A stretch of 64,000 nt of DNA from Blastococcus sp. LR1. GTDB taxonomy: Bacteria > Actinomycetota > Actinomycetes > Mycobacteriales > Geodermatophilaceae. Under the pieces are notes generated by a model. The model saw nothing but the letters and a program-made list of their open reading frames with translations, ran no database searches and was not told where the DNA came from. This document shows positions 37,538 through 45,782 of this stretch, in pieces. The translations under genes and the position numbers were made by a program. Where the stretch lies: positions 310,001 to 374,000 of the forward strand of contig NZ_JAIUJY010000002.1 of the NCBI RefSeq assembly GCF_020166105.1, in the 5' to 3' direction. Position 1 is the first letter of the stretch. Every line of letters starts with the position of its first letter.

Positions 37538-40500
37538 TCAGGGCGCGGTGCCCGGAGCGCCGACCCACACGTTGTCCACGCGCATGGTCTGCGCGCGGCC
37601 GGCTGTCGAGGACTCGTACAGCGCGATCCGGAGGTTCCCGGCCCGCTGCAGCACCGCCGTGGTGTCGGTGGCGCTGACCTGCCAGTCCTTCGGCTCCTCG
37701 GTGCCGGCGACCCACGCCTTGGCGCGGAGCTCCGTCGTCCCGGTGCCCGCCGTCTCCATCCGGACCGTCACCACCGTGCCGGGGGTGTAGGTGCCCGGCA
37801 GGCGGTAGGTGCCCACGACGGTCTCCGTCGCGTCGACGACCGAGACCAGGCTCAGCGTCATCGAACCGGTGGAGCTGAACCGGAGCTGCGCGTCGTACCG
37901 CGTGGTGCCGACGGTGCGGGTGCCCAGCTTGACGTAGCTGCCGCCACCGGCCGCGGCCTGCTCCAGCGCCACGTCGGCCTGCAGCGCGACGTCACCGAGC
38001 GCGATCGCCAGCTGCGCATCCCGGGTGGACCCCGCGTTCGAGGTCACCCGGCCCGTCCCGTCGACGACCGCAGGCGCGCCCGCGGCGGGGGTGATCCAGT
38101 TCCCGCCCCGCTCGGCGGTGCCCCAGCCGGCGGCCACGATCCGCTCGAAGGTGTCCCGGACGAAGGCCGGGTCGACCGGCTGCGTCGGGGTCTCCGGCTG
38201 CTCCGGGGTCTCCGGCTCCTCCGGGGTCTCCGGCTGCGTCGGCACCTCGGGCTGCGTCGGCACCTCGGGCTGCGTCGGGGTCTCCGGCTGCGTCGGGGTC
38301 TCCGGCTCCTCCGGGGTCTCCGGCTGCGTCGGCACCTCGGGCTGCGTCGGCGGCACGACCGTGCCGGGCTGGGTCACCCGGAGGTCGTCCAGACGCACCG
38401 TCTGGGTCGCCGTCGCCGAGCCGGAGTTGTAGAGGTCGAAGCGCAGCGCTCCGGCCTTCTGCAGCGCGGCCGTGGTGTCGGTCGCCTCCGTCTGCCAACC
38501 GGCCGGCTCGGCCGATCCCGCGGCCCACACCTTGGCCCGCAGGGCGGTCGTGCCGCTGCCCTCGGTCTGGAAGCGGACCTTCAGGACCGCGCCCGGGGTG
38601 TAGGTGCCCGGCAGCCGGTAGGAGCCCAGGACGCTCTCCGTGCCGGCGACCACCTTGGTGAGGCTCGCGGTCACCGAACCGGTGGCGCTGAACCGCAGCT
38701 GGGTCGTGTACCGGTTGGCCGAGTCGATCGCCCGGCCGGCGACCGTCACGTAGGCGCCACCGCCGGTGGGGGCCTTCTCGACCACCACGTCGGCCTGCAC
38801 GTCGACGTCCCCGGCCGAGATCGGCAGGGTCGCCGCGCTCGTGCCACCCGCGGCCGCGCTGAGGCGACCCGACCCGTCGGTCACCCGGGCGTTCGCCGAG
38901 GAACCGGTCGTCGTCCAGGCCCCACCGAGCTCGGCGGTCCCCCAGCCTCCGGAGACCTCGCGCCCGAAGGTGTCGAGGGCCACGGCGGTCGGCTGGGTCG
39001 GCTCCGGCTGGGTCACCGGCGCGGTGACGGTCACCGGGAGGGTCACCGTGCCCGTGGCGCCGGCGGCATCGGTCACCGTCAGCGTCACCGGGTAGGTGCC
39101 GGCGGCGGCGAAGGTGTGCGCCGCCGTCGCCCCGGTCGCGGTCTGCCCGTTGCCGAAGTTCCAGGCGTAGGAGGCCAGGGGGCCTTCGGCGTCGGTCGAC
39201 GACGAGCCGTCCACGGAGACCGCGAGGCCGCTCACCTGGGAGGTGAACGCCGCCGTCGGCGCCGTGTTGACCGGCGGGGCGGTCGCCCCGAGGTCGATGA
39301 CCTGCAGGTCGTCCAGCCGCGCGGTCTGCGTGGTCGTCGCCGTTCCGGAGTTGTAGACGTCGAAGCGGAACGCCCCGGCCTTCTGGAGCGCAGCCGTGGT
39401 GTCGGTCGCCTCCGCCTGCCAGCCGGACGGCTCGGCCGACCCGGCCGCCCACACCTTGGCCCGCAGCGCGGTCGTGCCACTGCCCTCGGCCTCGAAGCGG
39501 ACCTTCAGGACGCTGCCCGCGGTGTAGGTGCCCGGCAGCCGGTAGGAGCCCAGGACGGTCTCCGTGCCGGCGACCACCTTGGTGAGGCTCGCGGTCACCG
39601 AACCGGTGGCGCTGAACCGCAGCTGGGTCGTGTACCGGTTGGCCGAGTCGATCCCCCGGCCGGCGACGGACACGTAGGTGCCACCGCCGGTGGCAGCCTT
39701 CGCGGCCACCACGTCGGCCTGCACCGAGAGGTCCCGCACCGAGATCGGCAGGGTCGCCGCGCTCGTGCCGCCCGGGGCCGCGCTGAGCCGGCCCGAGCCG
39801 GCGGTCACCGCGGCGTCCGCCGAGGCGCCGGTGGTGGTCCAGGAGCCACCGAGCTCGGCGTTCCCCCAGCCTTCGGTGGTCTCGCGCCCGAAGGTGTCGC
39901 GGGCCATCTCACCGAACTCCGGCTTCTCCGGCGGCGCGGTCACCGTCACGTCCGTGGTGGTCGTGGCGGTCGCACCGGCGGAGTCGGTCACCGTGAGGGT
40001 GACGGGGTAGGTCCCGGCCGCGGCGAACGTGTGCGACGCCTTCGCCCCGGTCGCGGTGGCGCCGTTCCCGAACTTCCACACGTAGGAGGCCAGCGGCCCC
40101 TCGGCGTCGGTCGAGGACGACCCGTCCACGGTCAGCGCCAGCCCGTCCACCGCGGAGGTGAACGCCGCCTTCGGAGCAGCGTTCGGCGCGAGGCCGGTGC
40201 TGCCGAAGCGGTGGTGCTCGGCCAGCTCCTGCGCCGTCAGGGCGCGGGAGTAGACGGCGACCTCGTCGATCGCGCCGGCGAACCAGTCCAGACCGGTGAC
40301 CCAGCTGGTGTCGCCGCCGATCCGCCAGTACCCGTTGTAGGCCTGGGCGCTGGTGACGTCCGGACGGGTACCGACGACCTGTCCGTCGACGGCGAGCGTC
40401 AGCCCCTGCGGGCTCAGCGTGCCGGCCACGTGGTGCCAGCGACCGTCGTTGTAGGTGGCCGTGCTCTGCACGGTCGACGACGCACCGTTGTACACACCGA

Positions 40501-42706
40501 AGGCGAGCTTGCCCGAGGCGTCCATGTAGATGTGCCGGTCGTAGTTCGTGCTCTTGCCGGTGCGGGCGTTGCCGAAGCCGACGATCTTCCCGCCGCGGTT
40601 GCTCGTGGTCTGGAACCACGCCTCGACGGTGAAGACCTGCGGACCGGCCTGCGTCGTCTGCGTCGAGGCCATCCCCGTGGAACTGCCGTTGAACCGGTAG
40701 GCGGTGTCGGTGTCGCGGGCGATGGCGCCGGCGACGTTGCGGGACACCCCGGAGCTCGTGGTCATGTTCCGCGAGCCGGAGTAGTTGTAGGCCGTCGAGC
40801 CGGAGGCCTCGCCGAGCCGCCAGTGCTCCACGGCGCCGTCGCCGGCAACCATGGCGTCGTACCCGCGGGTGCCGGTGCCGGCGCTCGAGGCCGGCACGGT
40901 CACCGTGAGCGTCGAGGAGGTCAGGCTGTTGCCGGCCGCGTCCTCGGCGACGATGCGGTACGTGTGCGACCCGGCGGAGGCGCCGGTGTCGGAGCAGACG
41001 TAGGTCGGCAGGTTGTAGAACCGCGAGGGCTGGACGGTCTCGCAGGCCACCGTCGCGCCGTCACGCACGACCCGGTAGGTCAGGAACTCGTTGTCCTGGT
41101 CCCACACGGCCGGCCAGGACACCCGGACCGCGCCGGGGTTCATGGTGGTGGTCGGGGCGAAGGCAGCCGTGGCCCGCGGCCCGGGGAGGGACGGCCGGGG
41201 GGCGACCTTGTTCGGTGCCGACGCCGGGTGGGCGAAGCGGACCAGGCCCTGCTGCGCCTTGTCGTTGACGAACGGGAACTCGCCGCCGTAGACGAGGTAC
41301 TCGGAGTTGCCCGCGACCGACCAGCCGGCCTGGTACTGGCCGGTGAAGCTGCCGGTGTCGAACATCGGGTGCCACGCCAGGAGCGCCGGCGCGGGCGTGC
41401 CGGCCAGCTTGCCGCCGTTCCAGTTGTTCGCGGTGGTGTTGACCCCGGCCGGCGCGACGCTCCAGGCGTTGGCGTGCCAGTAGTCGATCGGCTTGACCTC
41501 CGCGAAGCTGCCGATGTTGCGGCAGTCGTGCGCGTGCGACGCGGTGTAGACGGTGCCGCCGATCGGGAACACCGAGTAGGTGTCACCGCGGCAGTCGGCG
41601 AACCAGCGCACCGCGCCACCGTCGGCGGCGGCCGCGAAGGTGCCCTCCAGGTCGCCGGGTCCGTAGTAGTCGTAGCCGACGCCGTAGACGTTCGTGCCGT
41701 CGGTGCTCAGCGCGTAGATCGCCGAGTTGACGCCCTGGTTGGTGATCCGGGCGTTGACCGCGAACGGCCGGGTGGCGCCGGTGGACGCGTCGAGCGCTCC
41801 GACACCGGTGGCCTTGGTGCCGTTGAGCGAGTCGAACCGCCCGGAGACCACGACCTGGTTGGGGCCGGCCAGGACCATCGACATGACGTCGCTGCTGGTC
41901 TGGGCGTTCTGCGTGGGGTTGTTCGGCAGGCGGTTGCCGCTGGTCGAGCCGACGCCGGGCTTCGGCGCCCACGGCAGCAGCGCGCCGTCGGAGACCCGCA
42001 CGGCGGCCAGCTTGTCGCGTGCGACCGAGCCGATCGCGGAGAACCGGCCGCCGAAGTACACGGTGGTGTCGGTGGCGGCGATGGCGCGCACCTGGGCGTC
42101 CACGGCCGGGCGGAAGTTGCTGATCAGCGCGCCGGTGGTGGTGTCGAACGCGGCGACGCGGTAGCGGTTCTCGCCGTTGGCCTGGGTGAAGTCACCGCCC
42201 ACGTAGAGGCGGGTGCCGTCCGGGGAGGCAGCGAGGCCGACGGCCTGGGCGTTGATGGTCGGCGCCCAGGACGTGATGAGCTGGCCGGTGCGGATGTCGT
42301 AGGCCAGCAGGTTGCTGCGCGGCGTCTCCGACGTGCCCGCTCGGGCACCCGCCGGACGCGCGCTGGTGAACTTGCCGGCGACGAAGACGGTGTTCCCGAC
42401 GACCGTCTGGGCCCACGCGACGCCGTTGATCTGCACGGTGGGCAGCGGGTCGGCGGTCACGGTGACCGGCGAGGTCGGCGTGGCCGGAGGCACCGCCGCA
42501 GCCTGCACCGAACCGGCGGACGTGGCCGCCTCGGCCGGTGCGACCTCGACCGGAAGGGCCGGCGCGACCTCGACCGGAAGAGCCGGCGCGACCTCGACCG
42601 GCGCGGGCGCCGGTGCGGGCGCCGGCGGCGTCGCCCCGACCCCCACGAGTAGGCTCACGAGGCTTGCCAGAAGGGACTGCCCCCAGGCGGCCAACAGTGC
42701 AGACAT
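37538..42706 (-). CDS. giant secreted multidomain surface protein
   Basis: The 1722-aa protein has an N-terminal secretion signal (about 5-26), a Pro/Ala region with VEVAPAL units, and a beta-propeller-like region with VGGDFTQANGE/FGGRFSAIG repeats (about 89-494). Then come an Fn3-like segment (505-605), a LamG/concanavalin-like domain (about 613-835), and PKD (842-922) with a beta-rich DTFGRExxxGWG domain (930-1138). A second PKD (1145-1232) with the same domain (1239-1444) follows, then a Pro/Glu/Gln repeat (1452-1510) and a third copy of the beta domain (1515-1722). No LPXTG or C-terminal anchor is seen. It is probably a released or polysaccharide-bound matrix protein. No catalytic motif is recognised. 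Confidence 0.88.
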   Translation of the reverse strand: MSALLAAWGQSLLASLVSLLVGVGATPPAPAPAPAPVEVAPALPVEVAPALPVEVAPAEAATSAGSVQAAAVPPATPTSPVTVTADPLPTVQINGVAWAQTVVGNTVFVAGKFTSARPAGARAGTSETPRSNLLAYDIRTGQLITSWAPTINAQAVGLAASPDGTRLYVGGDFTQANGENRYRVAAFDTTTGALISNFRPAVDAQVRAIAATDTTVYFGGRFSAIGSVARDKLAAVRVSDGALLPWAPKPGVGSTSGNRLPNNPTQNAQTSSDVMSMVLAGPNQVVVSGRFDSLNGTKATGVGALDASTGATRPFAVNARITNQGVNSAIYALSTDGTNVYGVGYDYYGPGDLEGTFAAAADGGAVRWFADCRGDTYSVFPIGGTVYTASHAHDCRNIGSFAEVKPIDYWHANAWSVAPAGVNTTANNWNGGKLAGTPAPALLAWHPMFDTGSFTGQYQAGWSVAGNSEYLVYGGEFPFVNDKAQQGLVRFAHPASAPNKVAPRPSLPGPRATAAFAPTTTMNPGAVRVSWPAVWDQDNEFLTYRVVRDGATVACETVQPSRFYNLPTYVCSDTGASAGSHTYRIVAEDAAGNSLTSSTLTVTVPASSAGTGTRGYDAMVAGDGAVEHWRLGEASGSTAYNYSGSRNMTTSSGVSRNVAGAIARDTDTAYRFNGSSTGMASTQTTQAGPQVFTVEAWFQTTSNRGGKIVGFGNARTGKSTNYDRHIYMDASGKLAFGVYNGASSTVQSTATYNDGRWHHVAGTLSPQGLTLAVDGQVVGTRPDVTSAQAYNGYWRIGGDTSWVTGLDWFAGAIDEVAVYSRALTAQELAEHHRFGSTGLAPNAAPKAAFTSAVDGLALTVDGSSSTDAEGPLASYVWKFGNGATATGAKASHTFAAAGTYPVTLTVTDSAGATATTTTDVTVTAPPEKPEFGEMARDTFGRETTEGWGNAELGGSWTTTGASADAAVTAGSGRLSAAPGGTSAATLPISVRDLSVQADVVAAKAATGGGTYVSVAGRGIDSANRYTTQLRFSATGSVTASLTKVVAGTETVLGSYRLPGTYTAGSVLKVRFEAEGSGTTALRAKVWAAGSAEPSGWQAEATDTTAALQKAGAFRFDVYNSGTATTTQTARLDDLQVIDLGATAPPVNTAPTAAFTSQVSGLAVSVDGSSSTDAEGPLASYAWNFGNGQTATGATAAHTFAAAGTYPVTLTVTDAAGATGTVTLPVTVTAPVTQPEPTQPTAVALDTFGREVSGGWGTAELGGAWTTTGSSANARVTDGSGRLSAAAGGTSAATLPISAGDVDVQADVVVEKAPTGGGAYVTVAGRAIDSANRYTTQLRFSATGSVTASLTKVVAGTESVLGSYRLPGTYTPGAVLKVRFQTEGSGTTALRAKVWAAGSAEPAGWQTEATDTTAALQKAGALRFDLYNSGSATATQTVRLDDLRVTQPGTVVPPTQPEVPTQPETPEEPETPTQPETPTQPEVPTQPEVPTQPETPEEPETPEQPETPTQPVDPAFVRDTFERIVAAGWGTAERGGNWITPAAGAPAVVDGTGRVTSNAGSTRDAQLAIALGDVALQADVALEQAAAGGGSYVKLGTRTVGTTRYDAQLRFSSTGSMTLSLVSVVDATETVVGTYRLPGTYTPGTVVTVRMETAGTGTTELRAKAWVAGTEEPKDWQVSATDTTAVLQRAGNLRIALYESSTAGRAQTMRVDNVWVGAPGTAP
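38178..38350 (-). repeat. 15-base coding repeats (Pro/Glu/Gln linker)
   Basis: About a dozen 15-base units encode TQPET, TQPEV, EEPET or EQPET pentapeptides in the giant protein. They form an extended linker. Perfect neighbouring copies make copy-number change by slippage possible. Confidence 0.85.
38375..40190 (-). repeat. internal tandem duplication of PKD plus beta domain
   Basis: Two copies of a unit of about 305-308 codons lie head to tail. For example, 38641-38720 and 39565-39644 are almost base-for-base identical, and matching PKD sequences lie near 39166 and 40081 (offset 915 bases). The near identity suggests recent duplication or gene conversion. Confidence 0.85.
42534..42602 (-). 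repeat. three 24-base repeats in the signal-proximal region
   Basis: Three consecutive 24-base units, nearly identical, encode VEVAPALP, VEVAPALP and VEVAPAEA just after the signal peptide of the giant protein. A shorter Ala-Pro repeat follows. Confidence 0.85.
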
Positions 42707-42847
42707 GCGATTTCCCCCGCTTGTGCAACCGCGAAATGCCGGTCTCCCCGGACCGACAGGCCGAACACTAAGCGTGACAATGGGGGGCTTGGCATCCCCC
42801 GATACGGTGAACGACCAGGTCTTTCGCCCGGAAGTGCCCGCCGGTTA

Positions 42848-42862
42848 ATCACACCGGGTGAT
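42848..42862. promoter_or_regulatory. BldD-like box
   Basis: ATCACACCGGGTGAT matches the published BldD consensus nTnACnC(A/T)GnGTnAn at every fixed base except the central A/T, which is C. It is 142 bases upstream of the giant protein's start. BldD is a c-di-GMP-responsive actinobacterial repressor; binding here is inferred. The rest of the 42707-42882 gap shows no clear promoter. Confidence 0.55.
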
Positions 42863-42882
42863 AGGAAAGCCGGCTGCGCGCG

Positions 42883-42916
42883 CAGCAGGGCCCCGGCGGA
42901 TGCCGGGGCCCTGCTG
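42883..42916 (-). terminator. terminator after the DUF/CDP-alcohol operon
   Basis: CAGCAGGGCCCCGGC (42883-42897) pairs perfectly with GCCGGGGCCCTGCTG (42902-42916) around GGAT, 24 bases beyond the stop at 42940. Confidence 0.87.
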
Positions 42917-42939
42917 GGACGTGCGGGTGGTGCGGGAGG

Positions 42940-43611
42940 TCAGCCGGCCGCGCCGCTGAACACCAGGAACGGCGTTCCCGCGCGGTACCCGACGGTGAGG
43001 GTGACCAGGTCCCGCTCACCCGTGGGCACGGAGAAGAAGTAGACGCCCTCGGCGGTGCCCCCGGGCGCCAGCGTGCCGCCGAAGGGCACCCGGGTCGGGT
43101 CGTCCAGCGGTGACGCCGGGGTGGCATCGGCACCGGAGCTCATGGTCACGCTGACCAGACCGAGGTCGACCGGCGCTCCCGTCCCGTTGGTGAGGCGCAC
43201 CGTCGCGCGCAGTGCCGGTCCGGCGATGTTGCCCGCACCTTCCGCGGTCCCGCGCACGCCGTCGAGCGACACCACTCGGGCGGTGACGCCGTCGGCCCCC
43301 ACGGCCTCCTGGTCGAAGGCCACCGGTGCCAGGCCCGGCGGCAGCTGCGCGGGGTCCGCGGGCGGTGCCGGCACCTCCGACGCGGCCGGCGGTGCCGGAA
43401 GAGGCGCCGGAGCAGGGGTCGAGGGCGCGGCGGAGCTGCTCGTCGCGGCCGGGGTGGTCGTTCCGGCCGCAGCCGTGTCGCTGCCGTCCTTCCCGGTGCC
43501 GCTGAGGACCAGCCCGAGGACGACCGCCGCCAGCACGAGCACCGCGGCGACGCCGCCGATCACCTGGCGCCGTCGCGTCATCCACGACCGGACGCCGTCG
43601 GGAGCACTCAT
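42940..43611 (-). CDS. membrane-anchored DUF4352-like protein
   Basis: The 223-aa protein has one N-terminal transmembrane helix (about 17-38), a Thr/Ser/Ala/Pro-rich linker (about 45-95) and an extracytoplasmic beta-rich domain (about 100-223). The domain contains LRATVRLTNGTGAPVDLG and LAPGGTAEGVYFFSVP. This pattern resembles DUF4352/telomeric-repeat-factor-like immunoglobulin folds in Gram-positive lipoproteins. The ATG overlaps the CDP-alcohol transferase stop. Its function is unknown; it may handle the polymer outside the membrane. Confidence 0.8.
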   Translation of the reverse strand: MSAPDGVRSWMTRRRQVIGGVAAVLVLAAVVLGLVLSGTGKDGSDTAAAGTTTPAATSSSAAPSTPAPAPLPAPPAASEVPAPPADPAQLPPGLAPVAFDQEAVGADGVTARVVSLDGVRGTAEGAGNIAGPALRATVRLTNGTGAPVDLGLVSVTMSSGADATPASPLDDPTRVPFGGTLAPGGTAEGVYFFSVPTGERDLVTLTVGYRAGTPFLVFSGAAG

Positions 43612-44357
43612 CGCTGCAGCCTGCCCATCTCTCGGAACCATCGGAACGAGGCGAGCGCGAGGAATCCCGCCGCCGCCAGGAAGAGCGCGGTGTACGCCGG
43701 CACGAACAGCGCCGGCGCCCCGTACAGGACGAACAGGCAGGCCAGCAGGCCGTAGTCGGTCGGCAGCGTCAGGAACGAGCGCGCGATGCTGGCCCGCTCG
43801 GCCGTCGGCATGGCCCGGGTGCGGGCACCGTGCTGCGCCCGCAGGGCCTCGTTGAGCATCGTGGCGAAGTAGGTGACGGCGTCGACCACGCAGAAGCCCA
43901 GCGGAACCAGCAGCCAGGCGTCGTCCACCACGTCCGCGCGGTACCAGCCGATGAGCACCGCCAGGTGCAGGCTGGAGGCCTTGACCGCGTCGACCATGTG
44001 GTCCAGCCACTCGCCCGAGGGGGAGCCACCGCCCCGGAGCCGGGCCACCTGGCCGTCGGCGGAGTCGAGGGCGTAGCCCAGCACGAGCAGGACGGCGACC
44101 CCCACGCCCGTGCCGGCGGTCGGCCGGCCGAGGGCCAGCAGAGCGATGCCTGCAGCGGTGCAGACGGCGCTGACCGCGGTGACCGCATTGGGAGTGAGCC
44201 CGGCGCGGTAGGCCAGGGCCGCGAGGACCCGGCCCAGTGGCCGGTTGACGAACCGCGAGTACGCCGGCGCGCCCTGCGCACCCTTCTGCGCCGAGGACAG
44301 CCGCTGGACGGTCGTCGAGAAGGACTCCCGCTCGACCGGCCGATCGAGCAGGGTCAC
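43608..44357 (-). CDS. CDP-alcohol phosphatidyltransferase family protein
   Basis: This 249-aa integral membrane enzyme carries the complete family signature, starting DSADGQVAR and ending GEWLDHMVD (DGxxARx8Gx3Dx3D). It transfers a phospho-alcohol from a CDP-linked donor to an acceptor alcohol. About six helices are visible. In this setting, between a glycosyltransferase and a surface protein and with a CTP:polyol-phosphate transferase elsewhere in the island, a phosphopolyol or phospholipid head-group role in EPS is plausible. The GTG start overlaps the upstream GT stop as GTGA. Confidence 0.9.
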   Translation of the reverse strand: MTLLDRPVERESFSTTVQRLSSAQKGAQGAPAYSRFVNRPLGRVLAALAYRAGLTPNAVTAVSAVCTAAGIALLALGRPTAGTGVGVAVLLVLGYALDSADGQVARLRGGGSPSGEWLDHMVDAVKASSLHLAVLIGWYRADVVDDAWLLVPLGFCVVDAVTYFATMLNEALRAQHGARTRAMPTAERASIARSFLTLPTDYGLLACLFVLYGAPALFVPAYTALFLAAAGFLALASFRWFREMGRLQR

Positions 44358-45607
44358 TGCTGCGCCCCGGGGAAGGTGATGACGCCGAGGCCGTCGACCC
44401 GCTCCTCCTCGGCCGTCGGCCGGGGTCGCGGCAGGTCGCGCACCGCGGCGAGGTCGCGCACGGTGGCCCCGGTGGGTCCGGCGGCCGTCCGTCGTCCGGA
44501 CGGGCGACGGTGCGACACGTGCCGGCCGGCCAGCCGGACGGCGAGCTCCTCGTAGCCGGCCGCGACCTGATCCCAGTCGTACCGGGTGGCCAGCTCGCGC
44601 GCCCGGCGTCCGGCGGAACGGATGCCCTCCGGGTCGGCCTCTGCCGCGTCGACGAGCGCCGCGACGTCGGCGGGACTGACGAAGAACCGGCCGGAGTCGA
44701 GGACGACCTCGCGGTTGAAGTCCACGTCGTAGGCCAGCACGGCGGCGCCGGCGCCGATGGCGCGCAGCAGCGAGGGGTTGGTGCCACCGACGGAGTGCCC
44801 GTGCAGATAGGTGTAGGCGTGCGCGTACAGCTGGTCGAGCTGGTCCTGGTCCCAGACGCCGCCGAGGAAGCGCACCCGGTCGTCGGCGAGCCGGTGCACC
44901 CGGGCGGTGTAGGCGTCGGAGTAGGGAGCCGAGCCGACGACCACGAGCGGCTTGGTGGCGCCGCTGCGGCGGTAGCCGTCGACGATCACGTCGACGTGGT
45001 TCTCCGGCTCGAAGCGCGCGACGGCCAGGTGGTACCCGCCCGCGGTCAGCCCGAGCTCCGCGAGCTTGTCGGTCCCCGGGGCGATCACCGGCGCCCCGTA
45101 GGTCAGCAGGGTCGTCGGCGCACCGAACTCCGACTGGTAGTAGTCGGCGATGCCCTGCGCGTCGGCGATGAGCGCGTCCGACCAGCGCACGGCCAGGGCC
45201 TCGGCCAGGCGGTAGTAGCGCTGCCCGATCGGACCCCACTTGGCGCGCTTCCACTCCAGGCCGTCGACGTGCGTCGCCACCGGGATGCGGGCGGCGCGCA
45301 GCGCCGGCAGGAGCGGGGCGTTGGCGGCGTTGAAGACGAACGCCGCGTCCGTGCGGTGCGCCAGCAGGTGCGCCACCGACAGCGCGGAGTGGCTCAGCGT
45401 CTCGAGCGAGCGCTTGCGGGCCGCGGGGAGGTGGACCAGCTTCATCCCGAGGTGCTCGTCGGGCTTCTCCTGCCCGTCGGCGGTCCGGCAGTACACGACC
45501 ACCCGGTGGCCCTCGTCGGCCAGCCGTCGGCCGACCTCCTCGACGGCGGTTTCGAATCCGCCGTAGCGGGCGGGAACCCCGCGGGTTCCGACCATCGCGA
45601 TTCTCAT
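44354..45607 (-). CDS. GT4 glycosyltransferase with DUF1972
   Basis: The 417-aa GT-B enzyme opens with MRIAMVGTRGVPARYGGFETAVEE, typical of DUF1972/rhamnosyltransferase-like GT4 proteins. It has VARFEPENHVDVIVDGY and HGHSVGGTNPSLLRAIG in the donor-binding half. It may use dTDP-rhamnose or a related donor, but this is not certain. ATG at 45607 follows GAGG by eight bases, and a GTG nine bases upstream is weaker. It is the first gene of a three-gene operon with the CDP-alcohol transferase and the DUF4352-like protein. Confidence 0.9.
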   Translation of the reverse strand: MRIAMVGTRGVPARYGGFETAVEEVGRRLADEGHRVVVYCRTADGQEKPDEHLGMKLVHLPAARKRSLETLSHSALSVAHLLAHRTDAAFVFNAANAPLLPALRAARIPVATHVDGLEWKRAKWGPIGQRYYRLAEALAVRWSDALIADAQGIADYYQSEFGAPTTLLTYGAPVIAPGTDKLAELGLTAGGYHLAVARFEPENHVDVIVDGYRRSGATKPLVVVGSAPYSDAYTARVHRLADDRVRFLGGVWDQDQLDQLYAHAYTYLHGHSVGGTNPSLLRAIGAGAAVLAYDVDFNREVVLDSGRFFVSPADVAALVDAAEADPEGIRSAGRRARELATRYDWDQVAAGYEELAVRLAGRHVSHRRPSGRRTAAGPTGATVRDLAAVRDLPRPRPTAEEERVDGLGVITFPGAQQ

Positions 45608-45725
45608 CGAGGACACCTCATGGTGGTTTCGGTCGGCTCCTGGACGGTCGACCTTGAGCCCGCGTCACTTCTCACGGAGCCCTGCTTCCCGACGGTAGGG
45701 CTCCGCAATGCGAAACGGACCCCGC

Positions 45726-45744
45726 TCTAACCCTGGGGGGTGAG
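45726..45744 (-). promoter_or_regulatory. CTCACCCC...AGGG motif upstream of the GT4 operon
   Basis: The minus strand reads CTCACCCCCCAGGGTTAGA, about 120 bases upstream of the start at 45607. It resembles the motifs at 28291 and 37391. The TTAGAG part could be a -10-like element. Otherwise the 45608-45782 gap shows nothing distinct. Confidence 0.4.
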
Positions 45745-45782
45745 CCGCAAAGAGCCTGCTCAGAGGCCCTTCGGACGAGACG

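Noticed and set aside
38178-38350. Short regular repeats as a CRISPR array
   Set aside because: The units are 15 bases, contiguous without unique spacers, and encode in-frame pentapeptides inside a gene; no cas genes are present.
37502-42652. Long open frame of about 1716 codons on the plus strand opposite the giant secreted protein gene
   Set aside because: It is the antisense shadow of a high-GC gene: biased third positions remove stops. The translation is Arg/Gly/Val/His-rich low complexity with no domain, while the minus strand gives a signal peptide and recognisable domains.
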